From the NCBI RefSeq assembly GCF_001613265.1, contig NZ_BDCA01000002.1:310001-374000 (forward strand): 64,000 nt of DNA, read 5' to 3'. The notes under the pieces were generated by a model. The model did not search any database. It was not told where the DNA came from and was given only the letters and a program-made list of their open reading frames with translations. The translations under genes were made by a program, and so were the position numbers. Source of the DNA: Nocardia vermiculata NBRC 100427 (GTDB lineage Bacteria > Actinomycetota > Actinomycetes > Mycobacteriales > Mycobacteriaceae). This document shows positions 43,559 to 54,109 of this stretch, piece by piece (position 1 is the first letter of the stretch; every line of letters starts with the position of its first letter).

Positions 43559-44464
43559 TCAGCCGATCCTCAACAGTGCGACACCCCAGGTTCCGAACCC
43601 GTGGCTGATGGTCATGACGATCTCCCCCGGCGCGACGCCGTCCTCCAGGTAGGTTTGCAGATTGATCAGGTTGTCGGCGGAATGCACGTGCGCATAATCG
43701 GCCAGGTTGTCCAGGTAGCACAGGTCGTGGTCGAGCCCCGCGCATTCGGCCATGAACCGCACCGCCTCGCCGTTGACGTTGTTGGCGATGATGCGCCGCA
43801 CGTCCTCGCGCTGGACCCCGGCGCGATCGAGCATGTCGGCCACCGCACGCGACAACCCACGTTTGGTCAGCCCGGCCAGCCCGGGCCCCTTGGCGATGCG
43901 GATCAGCTGGTTGGTGCCCTGATTCGAACCCAGCACCTCGATTCGGGACGGTGCGGTGGAGGTGACCAGGCAGGCGGCGGCCCCGTCGCTCAGCACCGAC
44001 AACGCATCGCGCAGAATGCGGGCGTAGGGATCGGGACAGGCGTCCGCGGTCACCACCAGCACGTTGCGGGCCGAACCGGCCGCTACCAGACTGTGCGCGA
44101 TCCGCAACGCGCTACCGAAATTCGCGCACTCCGCGAGAGTCACTCCGATCGGTGTGGCTCCGGTGAGGCCGAATCGCTCGCAGAAGCGCAGGAATTCGCC
44201 GCCGGCGAGTGCTCCCGTCTCCGGACTCGAGGAGGCATACACCAGCAGATCGATCTCGGCCGCGCCGACCGGCACCTGCGCAAGGGTTTCGGCGACGACC
44301 TCGGCGGCCAGCTGCAGCGGCGTCCGCTCGGACCGGCAGTAGTGGTGCAGCCCGAGGCCGTACATGTCCCGGAGCACATCGGGTTCCTCGCGCAGCGGCG
44401 CCAGGGTATCGATCGGCTCACGCGCGCCGACGGCATAGGAGATGCCGTGCAGGTAGACCTTCAT
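43559..44464 (-). CDS. Ketosynthase-III-like protein with altered triad
   Basis: A 301-aa thiolase-fold protein of the FabH type. The nucleophile is Cys113 in LAECANFGS. Where FabH has PHQAN, this reads ANNVN (Asn228 instead of His). The GNTSA loop with the third catalytic residue reads HVHSA, with His259/His261. The C terminus SHGFGTWGVALLRI is normal. Such changes are known among KSIII proteins that transfer acyl groups to O or N instead of condensing. The ATG overlaps the PKS stop (ATGA). It may start, transfer or release the chain. Confidence 0.82.
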   Translation of the reverse strand: MKVYLHGISYAVGAREPIDTLAPLREEPDVLRDMYGLGLHHYCRSERTPLQLAAEVVAETLAQVPVGAAEIDLLVYASSSPETGALAGGEFLRFCERFGLTGATPIGVTLAECANFGSALRIAHSLVAAGSARNVLVVTADACPDPYARILRDALSVLSDGAAACLVTSTAPSRIEVLGSNQGTNQLIRIAKGPGLAGLTKRGLSRAVADMLDRAGVQREDVRRIIANNVNGEAVRFMAECAGLDHDLCYLDNLADYAHVHSADNLINLQTYLEDGVAPGEIVMTISHGFGTWGVALLRIG

Positions 44465-47400
44465 CGAGCCGAGTCGTCCTCTCGCAGACGGCCGGACAGA
44501 TAGCGGTGCATCGCCCGCACCGTGGGATGTTCCCAGTGCACCGCGCCGGGCAGCTCGATTCCCAGGGCCGCCGCCAGTCCGTTCTTGAACTCCAGCAGCG
44601 CCAGCGAGCTCATCCCGAGTTCCAGAAACGGTGTGGCCGCGTCGATCTCCTCCGGATCGATCCGCAACACCGCCGCGGTCCGGGTCGTCAGCAACTCCAG
44701 CAGTGCGATGTCGCGTTGTTCGACTGGCATGAGACGCAGCTGGTCGGCGTAGGCCGCGGTCCCGCCGGAACCACCGGCACGCAGCGATTCGTAGAGCGGC
44801 ACCGCCCTGGTGAACGGGTGCGCGGCCAGCCACGCGTCCGCGTCGAGGCCGATCACAGCAGCCCGGGGACGGCCGTCGTCGAGGATGTGCTCCAACGCCG
44901 AGAATCCGGCCGCCGGTGTCAGCGTATGGATTCCACGTCCCGCCAGATAGTCGTCGGTGGCAGCGCTGCGGGCGGCGAGGCCGGTGTCACGGAACGGACC
45001 CCAGGCCACCGCGGTCGCGGCCATCCCCTGGCTGCGCCGGTAGTGGGCGAGGCCGTCGAGGAACGCGTTGGCCGCGGCATAGTTCAGCTGACCGCCCGAG
45101 GGCAGGACCGTCGCGGTGGAGGAGTACAGCACGAAGAAGTCGACCGGATCAGAGGCCACCGCGCGATGAATGTTCCAGGCGCCCAGTGCTTTCGGCCGCA
45201 GGACAGTTTCGAACTTGGCCCAGTCCTGGTTCGTCAGCACCGCATCTCGCAGCACAGCGGCCAGATGGAAGACGCCCCGCACCGGCCCGACGCGGGACCG
45301 GGCCCGGCCCACCGCCTCCCGGACCTGTTCGGCGTCTGCGACATCGGCCCGCTCGACCGAGACCCGCGGCCCCGCATCGTTCAACTCGTCGATGACGGCC
45401 TGCTCGCCGGCATCGGGGTCGCGCCGAGCCAGCAATACGATATGCGTGCTCCCCCGGTCGATCAGGGTGCGCGCGAGCTCCAGGCCGAGTCCGCCCAGAC
45501 CACCGCTGATCAGGTGACATCCGGGTTCACCCAGATCCTGTGCCGCGCCACGCACGATCTCGGTGGTCGCGGCGCCGTCGGTGACCAGCACCAGCTTGCC
45601 GATGTGCGCACCGGTGCTCATGGTGCGGAAGACCTCGGCGGCCGCGGCGATCGGGTAGGACCGGACCGGCAGCACCGGCAGCTCGCCCGAGACGACCCGA
45701 CCCATGGTGTGGTGCAGCAGTTCCGCGAAAACCTCCGGTCGCTCGCGGTGGATGCCCGCCATATCGACCGCCGCATAGGTGATGCGGCGTTTGAAGTACT
45801 CCAGCGGCAGCCGTCCCGCCCCGTAGATGTCGCGTTTACCGAGTTCGAGGAAGACCCCGTCGGCGGCCACGGTGCGCAGACCGGCTTCCGCGGCGGCGCC
45901 GGTCAGCGAGTTGAGTACCACCTCGACCCCGTGACCGCCGGTGAGTTCCAGCACCTGCCGTTCGAAATCGGTACTGCGCGAATCGAAGACGTTGTCGATA
46001 CCGAGCGTGCGCAGATATTCGCGTTTGTCCTCGGTGCCGGCGGTGGCGATGACCTCGAGTCCGTGCCGCCGGGCCACCGCGATCGCCGCCAGACCCGTAC
46101 CGCCGGAAGCGGAATGGATCAGGATGCGCTGACCCGCACGGATTCGGGCGAGCTGTTCCAGCGCGTACACCGCGGTGGTGTAGGCAGTCGGCAAGGCAGC
46201 GGCGGTGACCGGCGCCATGGTGGCCGGCAACGGGAAGACCAGTGCGGCCTCGGCGAGCGCATGTGTGGCCAGACAGTTCAACGCCACCGCGAACACGGTG
46301 TCGCCGACTCGTACCGACTCCACCTCGGCCCCGACCGCGACGACCGTACCCGCGCACTCCGACCCCAGCGGCACGTCGGCCCGATCGGGATCGGTGAAAA
46401 AGCCCATGGCCCACATGACGTCGGCGAAGTTGAGGCCCGCCGCCGCCACCTCGAGCACGACCTGGCCCGGGCCCGGCTGCGGCCGGGGACGTCCACGCAA
46501 GGTGAGTGTCTGCAGCCGTCCGGGCTCCTCGATCTCCACCCCGAAGGCGCGATCCCCCGCGGTGACCACCGACGCGTGCGGGTCCAGGGACACCCGGTCG
46601 AGGCGGGGCACGAAACGACCGGTGGGACGCAGCGCCGTATGGCGTTCGGCACCGTCGGCCAGCTCGGCGATCAGATCGGCCGCGTCGTCGGCATCGGCAC
46701 CGGCGTCGGCGGCCAGATCGATCAGCGTGGTGCGCAATTCCGGATGTTCGGCCGCCAGTGCGGTGCCGAAACCCCACAGGGCCGCATGCCAGGGATCCAC
46801 GCATTCGTCCGCCACGGCCTGTCCACCTCGTGTGACGACCCACAGGCGCGGAGCGGGATCCGCGTCCACCAGGGCACGAGTCAGCTCGAGCAGGCCGGCG
46901 AGATCGGTGAATCCGGCCGGATCGGGTTCCGCACCGGCGAGGTAGACGACATGATCGGCGGGCTCACCGTGCACCGCGGCCGCGGTCCCGGACCAGCCGT
47001 CACCCGACGCGGCAGCGGCTCCCGCCGCCACGAGGTGTGCCGCCAGCTGTGTCGCCGAGTATGCGGACCCGTCACCGGGTTCGGACGCACCCACCACCAG
47101 CCAACGCCCCGCCAAGCGGGCCGTTTCGGAGCGCGATTGCCGCTGCCAGTCGATGGCGAGCACCGCGGCCGCGGAGCCGGGGTCCGCGTGGTCGACTCGG
47201 GTTGCGGTGAGGTCGCGGACCGTCGCTACGAGAGAACCGTCGTCGGCGTAGATGTCGAGGTCGGCGGTCTGCAACCGGCCGTCGCGGGCGTAGTTGTGCA
47301 CATGCGCGTACACCTGAGCGGGTATCCGGTCGGTGATATCGAGCCGGCCGACGGCCGACGGCAGGAACAGTTCCTCACCGGCGAGAGCGCCGACGACCTG

Positions 47401-50400
47401 GAAGCAACCGTCCAGCACCGCCGCGATCACGACACCCTGTTCGTCGTCACGAGCACCGGGCGCGGCGCTCACCCGGCCCAGCGCCTGACCGGCGCCGCAC
47501 CACAACTGCGTCACCGTGCGGAACGCCGGCCCGTACCGGGTGCCGTTGCGGGTATAGGCCGCATACAGCTCGCCGGGGTCACTCGGGTCGGCGCAGAGCC
47601 GCTGTGCCGTCGCGAGCCCCCCGTCGTCCGTGGCCCGCTCGGCCGGCGCCGACGCTGCGATCCGGCCCCGCACGTGTTCGGTCCACACGGTCGCCGCGCC
47701 GCCGGTCTCGCCGCTCGGCGCGCAGATCCGGAATTCGTCCTCGCGCAGCACAACTTGCACCGAGCGCACCCTGTCCGCGGACAGGGTCAGGACCCGCTCG
47801 AAGTGAATGTCGGTGAAGTGGCAGCCCGGACCGAAACCGTGCTGCCCGCGCGCGGCGGCGGCGAGATTCACCAACCAGGCACCGGCCGCGACCGGTGTAT
47901 CGCCGACCGCGTGGTCGAGCAACCACGGCGAGCGGATCGGGTCCACCGTGCGTTGCAGGATGCGTTCACCACTGCTCGACGATTCCACGACCGCCTGGAT
48001 ACCGGTACCAGCCGCGCCCGTATCCCAGTCCGACCGGGCCCAGAAACGCTTGTGCTGCCACGGATACGACGGCAGGTCGGCGATGCGGCCCCGCACCCCC
48101 GCGGCCGCCCAGTCGACCGGCACCCCGTGCACATACAGCCGGGCGAGCAGTTCGAGGAGGTCCCGGCGGGCATAACCGTTGCGCTGCAGCGATCCGACGA
48201 CCAGCCCGGGCGTATTCGAGGTCTCGATCCGGGCGCGAATCGCGTCGACCAACACCGGGTTGGGGCCGATTTCGACGAAGGTGGCCGGACCGTCCGCCAG
48301 CACCTGCGCCACCGTGGCGTCGAGCCGGACGGTACTGCGCAGATTGCGGACCCAGTACCCGGCGTCCAAGGCGCCGGTGGGCAGATACCCGGCCTCGACC
48401 GTGGACAGGAATGCCGCGCGGCCGTCCGGCAGTGCGCGCACTGCCTCGATACGCTCGGCGAAACCGGCCAGGTGCGGTTCGAGCTGCCGGCTGTGTGCCG
48501 CCGACTCGATCTTCACTCGTCGCGGGTCGTGTCCGGCCGTGGTGAGTGCCTTCTCCAGCCGATCCAGGTCGGTCACCGCGCCCGACACCACCACCTGCGC
48601 CGGCCCGTTCACCGCGGCCACATCGAAGTCACCCTCGACCCGGTCGAGCCACTCGTCCAGTTCGGTCACACCGATCGGCACCGAGAGCATGCCGCCGGTG
48701 CCTTCGATCGCGCGCAATGCGATGTTGCGGTGATAGATGATCGCGGCGGCATCGTCCGGGCTCAACGCGCCGGCCACCTGCGCGGCCGCGATCTCACCGA
48801 CACTGTGTCCGATCACGGCATCCGGGCGCAGCCCTCGAGCGGCAAGCAGTTCCGTCAGGGCGACCTGCACGGCGAACGACATCGGCTGGGCGAGATCGAT
48901 TCTGCCGCCGTCGGACTCACCGTCCGCGAGCAACTGCGCCGGATCGACGTCGAGATATGGCTCGAATGCCGCGGCAGACCGCCGCACCGCCGCAGCGAAG
49001 ACCGGATGGTCGGCCATCAGTTGCGCGCCCATTCCGGCCCAGTGCCCGCCGAACCCGGCGAAGACGAAGACCAGCGGGCCCGTCTCGGCGCGGCGCCCGC
49101 GAATCACCCCGGACCGGTCGCGGCCCTCGGCGATCGCGGTGAGACCGCGTCGCAGCGCGGCCGGGGTTTCGCCGATCACCACGGCGCGGTGCTCGAGTGC
49201 GGCGCGACGCGACGCGGTGAAGCACAGGTCACGGCACTGCTGGGTGCTGGTGTCGGTCAGGTGCTGCCCCCAGCTGCGTGCGACGTCGCGCAGGGCCGGC
49301 TCCGTCGCGGCCGACAGCGGCAGCACCAGCAGCTCCCGGGCCGGCTCCGGTTCGGGTACCGGTTCCGCATCGGTGGCGGGGTCGGCGACCTGCGGCCCGG
49401 TGACGATGGCGTGTGCATTGGTGCCGCTGAACCCGAACGCGCTCACCCCGGCGTACACCGGTTCGGTCCCGGCCACGGTCTGCGTGTCGACCGGCACCAC
49501 CACCGGCATCCGGTCCCAGTCCACCAGTGGATTCGGTGCGTCGAAATGCAGAGTGGGCGGGATGATCCGATCCCGGACCACGGTGATCGCCTTGAGCAGT
49601 CCCGCGATCCCCGAGGCGGGCTCGAGATGTCCCAGATTGCTCTTCGCGGAGCCGACCGGCAGGGGGCGGTCCCGGCCGGCACCGAACACCGCGGCCAGAG
49701 CGCGCAATTCGATCGGGTCACCGAGTGGTGTGCCGGTGCCGTGGGCTTCGATGTAGTCGATCCGGCCGGCGTCGAGTTTCGCGGCGCGCAGCGCATCCCG
49801 TAGCACCTGCTCCTGGGCGGCGCCGTTGGGCGCGGTCAGGCCGTTGCTGCGGCCGTCCTGGTCGACGGCTGTGCCCACGACGGTCGCCAGGATCCGGTCG
49901 CCGTCCGACCGGGCCACCGATTCGCGTTTCAGCACGACGACGCCGCACCCCTCACCGCGCACCAGCCCGTCCGCGGCGGCGGCGAACGGCGCGCACCGAT
50001 TGCTCGGCGAGGGGGCACGCAGTTTGGACATCGAGATCATCGAGTGCGGTGACACGATGAGATTCACCCCCGCGACCAGCGCCAGATCGCACTCGCCCGC
50101 CCGCAGGCTCTGTACCGCCAGATGCAACGCGACCAGCGCGGACGAACAGGCGGTGTCGACCACCAGGGCCGGACCGCTCAGTCCCAGATGGTAGGAGATC
50201 CGCCCGGCTGCCACCGACGGTGCCAGTCCGGTCGCGGAGTAGATGTCGAGCACCCCCGGGTCGGTCGCCGCCGCGCCGTAATCGTTGGGGCACATGCCGA
50301 CGAATACGCCGGTACGGCTGCCCCGCAGGCTTTCCGGAGGTATCGCCGCGTGTTCGAGCGCCTCCCAGGCGATCTCCAGCAGCAGGCGTTGCTGCGGGTC

Positions 50401-50769
50401 CATCGCCTCGGCCTCGCGCGGGGAGATCCCGAAGAATGCCGCGTCGAAATTGCCGATATCGCTGAGCGCACCCAGCTTCGCGATGTAGGAGCGCCCCGGC
50501 GTATCGGGCTCGGGGTCGAAGTACTGTTCGTGATCCCAGCGGTCGGAGGGGACGTCGACGACACCGTCACCGCCCGCGCGCAAGAATTCCGCGAAGCCGT
50601 CCAGGGAGTCGACGCCGCCGGGCAACCGGCATCCCGCGCCGATGACGGCCACCGGTTCGCTGCGCCGCTCGAGCGCACCACGGGCTGTGCGCAGGGCGGC
50701 GATGGCACTACGCAGGGCATCGCTACCGTCGCCGGCCGAATCGGCGGGGTGGGTTGTGGGCGGGGTCAA
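44461..50769 (-). CDS. Fully reducing type I PKS (KS-AT-DH-ER-KR-ACP), Mas-like layout
   Basis: A 2102-aa modular PKS. A short N-terminal docking helix precedes the KS (Cys208 in DTACSSA, EAHGTGT, SNLGH). The AT keeps Ser656 in GHSVGE; its specificity motif is SAAHS, neither the HAFHS (malonyl) nor YASHS (methylmalonyl) type. In the DH, His953 is in LLDHAVG, though the later proline is Ala. A pseudo-KR spacer, ER (HSASGGTG near 1550), KR (GGLGGLG near 1755, LNYAAAN) and ACP (Ser2055 in LGMSSL) follow. Size and order equal mycobacterial Mas/Pks5, which work iteratively. TTG start overlaps the upstream stop. Confidence 0.92.
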   Translation of the reverse strand: MTPPTTHPADSAGDGSDALRSAIAALRTARGALERRSEPVAVIGAGCRLPGGVDSLDGFAEFLRAGGDGVVDVPSDRWDHEQYFDPEPDTPGRSYIAKLGALSDIGNFDAAFFGISPREAEAMDPQQRLLLEIAWEALEHAAIPPESLRGSRTGVFVGMCPNDYGAAATDPGVLDIYSATGLAPSVAAGRISYHLGLSGPALVVDTACSSALVALHLAVQSLRAGECDLALVAGVNLIVSPHSMISMSKLRAPSPSNRCAPFAAAADGLVRGEGCGVVVLKRESVARSDGDRILATVVGTAVDQDGRSNGLTAPNGAAQEQVLRDALRAAKLDAGRIDYIEAHGTGTPLGDPIELRALAAVFGAGRDRPLPVGSAKSNLGHLEPASGIAGLLKAITVVRDRIIPPTLHFDAPNPLVDWDRMPVVVPVDTQTVAGTEPVYAGVSAFGFSGTNAHAIVTGPQVADPATDAEPVPEPEPARELLVLPLSAATEPALRDVARSWGQHLTDTSTQQCRDLCFTASRRAALEHRAVVIGETPAALRRGLTAIAEGRDRSGVIRGRRAETGPLVFVFAGFGGHWAGMGAQLMADHPVFAAAVRRSAAAFEPYLDVDPAQLLADGESDGGRIDLAQPMSFAVQVALTELLAARGLRPDAVIGHSVGEIAAAQVAGALSPDDAAAIIYHRNIALRAIEGTGGMLSVPIGVTELDEWLDRVEGDFDVAAVNGPAQVVVSGAVTDLDRLEKALTTAGHDPRRVKIESAAHSRQLEPHLAGFAERIEAVRALPDGRAAFLSTVEAGYLPTGALDAGYWVRNLRSTVRLDATVAQVLADGPATFVEIGPNPVLVDAIRARIETSNTPGLVVGSLQRNGYARRDLLELLARLYVHGVPVDWAAAGVRGRIADLPSYPWQHKRFWARSDWDTGAAGTGIQAVVESSSSGERILQRTVDPIRSPWLLDHAVGDTPVAAGAWLVNLAAAARGQHGFGPGCHFTDIHFERVLTLSADRVRSVQVVLREDEFRICAPSGETGGAATVWTEHVRGRIAASAPAERATDDGGLATAQRLCADPSDPGELYAAYTRNGTRYGPAFRTVTQLWCGAGQALGRVSAAPGARDDEQGVVIAAVLDGCFQVVGALAGEELFLPSAVGRLDITDRIPAQVYAHVHNYARDGRLQTADLDIYADDGSLVATVRDLTATRVDHADPGSAAAVLAIDWQRQSRSETARLAGRWLVVGASEPGDGSAYSATQLAAHLVAAGAAAASGDGWSGTAAAVHGEPADHVVYLAGAEPDPAGFTDLAGLLELTRALVDADPAPRLWVVTRGGQAVADECVDPWHAALWGFGTALAAEHPELRTTLIDLAADAGADADDAADLIAELADGAERHTALRPTGRFVPRLDRVSLDPHASVVTAGDRAFGVEIEEPGRLQTLTLRGRPRPQPGPGQVVLEVAAAGLNFADVMWAMGFFTDPDRADVPLGSECAGTVVAVGAEVESVRVGDTVFAVALNCLATHALAEAALVFPLPATMAPVTAAALPTAYTTAVYALEQLARIRAGQRILIHSASGGTGLAAIAVARRHGLEVIATAGTEDKREYLRTLGIDNVFDSRSTDFERQVLELTGGHGVEVVLNSLTGAAAEAGLRTVAADGVFLELGKRDIYGAGRLPLEYFKRRITYAAVDMAGIHRERPEVFAELLHHTMGRVVSGELPVLPVRSYPIAAAAEVFRTMSTGAHIGKLVLVTDGAATTEIVRGAAQDLGEPGCHLISGGLGGLGLELARTLIDRGSTHIVLLARRDPDAGEQAVIDELNDAGPRVSVERADVADAEQVREAVGRARSRVGPVRGVFHLAAVLRDAVLTNQDWAKFETVLRPKALGAWNIHRAVASDPVDFFVLYSSTATVLPSGGQLNYAAANAFLDGLAHYRRSQGMAATAVAWGPFRDTGLAARSAATDDYLAGRGIHTLTPAAGFSALEHILDDGRPRAAVIGLDADAWLAAHPFTRAVPLYESLRAGGSGGTAAYADQLRLMPVEQRDIALLELLTTRTAAVLRIDPEEIDAATPFLELGMSSLALLEFKNGLAAALGIELPGAVHWEHPTVRAMHRYLSGRLREDDSAR

Positions 50770-53700
50770 CGCAGTACCTCTTCCAGGGCAGCCACTTCCG
50801 CGCGGGCAACAGCGATCAAATCCGCATCGCTCACACCGTCCAATCGGGTGCGCGTCATGGTGATGGTGGGGTCCGGGGCGGCTACCGCGGACGGAGCCAC
50901 CGGCACGGGTTCCGGTGGTGCGGTCGCAGCAAACTCACCGGAAATGGTGGGGTCCGATTCACCCGGTGCGGCGGCCAGCCGTGCGGTCAGCTCGGCTGTC
51001 TGCGCGGTGGCGGTAGGGAATTCGAATGCGAATGCGGCCTCCACCGGGACTTGCAGAGCCCGGCCCAGGACGCTGCGCAGTTCGATCGCCATCAGCGAGT
51101 CGAATCCGAGTTCCTGCAGCGGTATGTGCGGGTCCAGCGGGTCCGTATCCGACATCTCGAAGACCTGACGAATACTCGCCGTCACCACGCTGCCGACCCG
51201 GCGGCGCAGCAGGAACAGCTCGGCGTCCGAGAGCTCACGGTCCACCGGCACCGTGGACGGCGCGCCCCCGTCCCCGTCGTCGGCGCCGTGAGCGGGTTCC
51301 GGGCCGGCGACCGCGGCACCGCCGGGAACTCCGACGGGCACGGCACCCTCACCGCCGGCGGCAAGATCCTCGGACACAACCTGTTTCGGCGCTGCGGTCG
51401 CGGCGATATCGTGCACAGCCGTCGGTGCGGCGAGCACATCCACCAGGCCGGCCGCAGCACCACCGATACTGGCCGCGGCATCGATCCAGAACCGTCGTCG
51501 CTGGAAGGGGTAGGTGGGCAGGGTGATTCGCCGGTAGTCGGCACCGTGCAGATCTCGCAGGTCGTCGACAGCGCCGACGGCGAACAGGCCCGCGACGGCC
51601 CGGACCAGTTCGGTACGGGTGGTGCCGGTGGTGACCCGGGAGAGGTTGCCGCCGAGCCTCGCCGCGGCGAGGTCGCTCAGTTCGGCACCGGCCACGTCGA
51701 CCAGCGTGGTGCACCCCAGCTCGCCCAGACTGTCGAGGGCCTGCTCCAGTGCGGCCGGCCACAGCGGGCGCGCGGACCAGTACTCGGCGGTGGCAGCCTC
51801 CGTGCCGAGCCTCAGGCCGGTGTGCGGGGAGAGCACGGTGCATTCCGGCGCTGCGGAAACATCCAGGTCCGACAGTCCGGCACCCAGTCGATCCCGCAGG
51901 TCGGCATGGGTGGTGACCGGCACGCCGGCGGCGCGCAACCGCTCGAGCAGCGCCTCCCGACCGGCGACCGCGGTGCGCAGCAGATACCGGTCGCCGATCT
52001 GCCCGCAGACCTGCGCTCCGGTTTCGGTCAGCACCGCGTCGAGCACCTCGCGATCGGTGGTGCGAGCCACCGCGCCCTCGGGCACCAGCACCGCGGGCGA
52101 CACCGATGCCCGCAGCGCCGCACCGGGTTCCAGCACCCCCGACACCGCGGCCGCGACATATTCGCCGACCCCGACGCCGAGGATCGCGGTCGGGCGCAGC
52201 CCGAGCGCCTCCAATTGTCGAACCGCCGCGTAACGATGCACGAACGACAGCGCATCGGCCAGGCCCGGAACACGCTGCGCCTGGTTGGGGGCGAGCCCGG
52301 TGAACAGCGCCGTCCGGAAGCCCTCCCGGGATACGGTGGCGGCCAGGCATTCGTCGACCGCCGCACGGAAGGCCGGGGATCCGGCATAGCTCGCCTGCTC
52401 GAGCGGTTCCACGCCGGGGCCGCGATGTCCGATCAACAGCGCGGGACGAACCACACCTCCGCGTGGCACATGCCCCGTCGTCACCGCCGGATGCGCTTGC
52501 CCGGCGGTATAGCAGTCCAAACCGTTCGCCAGCACGGCACCGCTTCCGGCAACCACGGTCACCCGGTACTCGAAGCCGTCGCGGCCGAGATTCGCGGTGG
52601 CGCACACCGATTCGAGGTCCTCTGGCTCCGTGGCTCGCGCGACGACCGAGAATCGGGCCGCATGCTCGCGCAGTGCCGCCTCGCTGCGTGCGGACAGTGT
52701 GAGCAGCCCCGACGGCTCCGCGACAACGGTGACAGGGGTAGAGGCCGGTGGCTGTTCCAGCACCACGTGGGCGTTGGTGCCGCTGAAGCCGAATGAGCTC
52801 ACCCCCGCGATCCGGGTGTCGGCCGGCCACGGTGTGGTTTCGGTCGCCACCCGAGCGGCACCGGCGGCCCAATCGATCCGCGGATTCGGCTCCCGGACAT
52901 GCAGAGTCGCGGGGATCGCGCCCCGCTGAACCGCCAGGGCGGCCTTGATCAGGCCGGCCACACCGGCCGCTGTCTCCGCATGCCCGAAGTTCGATTTGAT
53001 CGATCCGACCCACAGCGGTGGGCGGTCGGCGCCGAATACCGTGTTGAGGGACCCGATTTCGATGGGATCACCGAGCGCGGTCCCGGTACCGTGCGCCTCG
53101 ATGTAACCGACCTGCGCGGGTTCGACCTTCGCCGCACTCAACGCGGCCCGGACCACCGCCTGCTGGGCGCTCGCGTTGGGGACCGTCAGCCCACCGGTCC
53201 GGCCGTCGTGATTGACCGCGGAGCCGCGGATCACCGCGTAGATCCGGTCGCCGTCCCGCCGGGCCTGTGACAGTCGTTTGAGTACCACCAGCCCCGATCC
53301 CTCGGCGCGGCCGTAGCCGTCGGCAGTGGCATCGAAGGTCTTGCAGCGTCCGTCCGGCGACAGGGCGCGGATCCGGCAGCAGAACATGGTGGACAGCGGT
53401 GAGAGGATCAGGTTCACACCCCCGGCCAGGGCGGTGGTGCAATCACCGTTGCGCAGGCTCTGCACCGCCTGATGCACGGCCACCAGCGAGGACGAGCACG
53501 CGGTGTCGACCAGCGAGACGGGTCCGTGCAGATCCAGTGCGTACGCCACCCGGCCCACCGCGATACTCGGGGTATTCCCCAGGCCCGCATAGGCACTCAT
53601 CGCTTCCGGAATGTTCGCGACGGCCACCCGGTCGTAGTCCCGCCAGCTGAATCCGACGAACAGTCCGGTATCGGATCCGCGCAGCCGCCGCGGCGCGATG

Positions 53701-54104
53701 CCGGCGTTCTCCAGGGCTTCCCAGGCGATCTCGAGCAGCAACCGCTGCTGGGGATCCATGGCATGCGCTTCCCGCGGCGAGATACCGAAGAACTCGGCGT
53801 CGAACGTGTCGACGGAGTCGAGGAATCCGCCGCGAGTCGTGTAGATCGTGCCGGGCTTATCCGGGTCCGGGTCGTAGTAACGGCGCACGTCCCAGCGATC
53901 CGCGGGCTGTTCGCCGGTGGCATCGACGCCCCCGGCGACCACATCCCACAGGCTCTCCGGCCCGGTGATGCCGCCCGGAAAACGGCACCCGATTCCGACG
54001 ATGGCGATCGGTTCCGCGGGGCGCGGTTCGCTCAGCCGCTCGCGGGCGGCTCGCAGTGCCGCCGCAATGCGTTGCTCTTGTGATTCGGAACGTGCTGCGG
54101 TCAT
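50766..54104 (-). CDS. Type I PKS module KS-AT(inactive)-ACP
   Basis: A 1112-aa PKS. An N-terminal docking coil (SQEQRIAAALRAARERLSE) precedes a complete KS (Cys203 in DTACSSS, EAHGTGT, KSNFGH). In the AT-like region the GHSxGE nucleophile elbow reads GVGVGE: Gly645 replaces serine and Val replaces His, and the usual FPGQG entry reads GHRGPG. The fold seems kept but catalysis impossible. ACP Ser1003 is in LGFDSLMAIE. No reductive domains, so it should leave a beta-ketone. ATG at 54102-54104; five bases separate it from the upstream gene. Confidence 0.9.
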   Translation of the reverse strand: MTAARSESQEQRIAAALRAARERLSEPRPAEPIAIVGIGCRFPGGITGPESLWDVVAGGVDATGEQPADRWDVRRYYDPDPDKPGTIYTTRGGFLDSVDTFDAEFFGISPREAHAMDPQQRLLLEIAWEALENAGIAPRRLRGSDTGLFVGFSWRDYDRVAVANIPEAMSAYAGLGNTPSIAVGRVAYALDLHGPVSLVDTACSSSLVAVHQAVQSLRNGDCTTALAGGVNLILSPLSTMFCCRIRALSPDGRCKTFDATADGYGRAEGSGLVVLKRLSQARRDGDRIYAVIRGSAVNHDGRTGGLTVPNASAQQAVVRAALSAAKVEPAQVGYIEAHGTGTALGDPIEIGSLNTVFGADRPPLWVGSIKSNFGHAETAAGVAGLIKAALAVQRGAIPATLHVREPNPRIDWAAGAARVATETTPWPADTRIAGVSSFGFSGTNAHVVLEQPPASTPVTVVAEPSGLLTLSARSEAALREHAARFSVVARATEPEDLESVCATANLGRDGFEYRVTVVAGSGAVLANGLDCYTAGQAHPAVTTGHVPRGGVVRPALLIGHRGPGVEPLEQASYAGSPAFRAAVDECLAATVSREGFRTALFTGLAPNQAQRVPGLADALSFVHRYAAVRQLEALGLRPTAILGVGVGEYVAAAVSGVLEPGAALRASVSPAVLVPEGAVARTTDREVLDAVLTETGAQVCGQIGDRYLLRTAVAGREALLERLRAAGVPVTTHADLRDRLGAGLSDLDVSAAPECTVLSPHTGLRLGTEAATAEYWSARPLWPAALEQALDSLGELGCTTLVDVAGAELSDLAAARLGGNLSRVTTGTTRTELVRAVAGLFAVGAVDDLRDLHGADYRRITLPTYPFQRRRFWIDAAASIGGAAAGLVDVLAAPTAVHDIAATAAPKQVVSEDLAAGGEGAVPVGVPGGAAVAGPEPAHGADDGDGGAPSTVPVDRELSDAELFLLRRRVGSVVTASIRQVFEMSDTDPLDPHIPLQELGFDSLMAIELRSVLGRALQVPVEAAFAFEFPTATAQTAELTARLAAAPGESDPTISGEFAATAPPEPVPVAPSAVAAPDPTITMTRTRLDGVSDADLIAVARAEVAALEEVLR

Positions 54105-54109
54105 CTCGC

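Noticed and set aside
44209..49803. Very long rightward open frame opposite the large PKS
   Set aside because: It is a shadow caused by high third-position GC in the PKS gene; its translation is Arg/His/Gly/Gln-rich with no domain, while the opposite strand encodes a full PKS.
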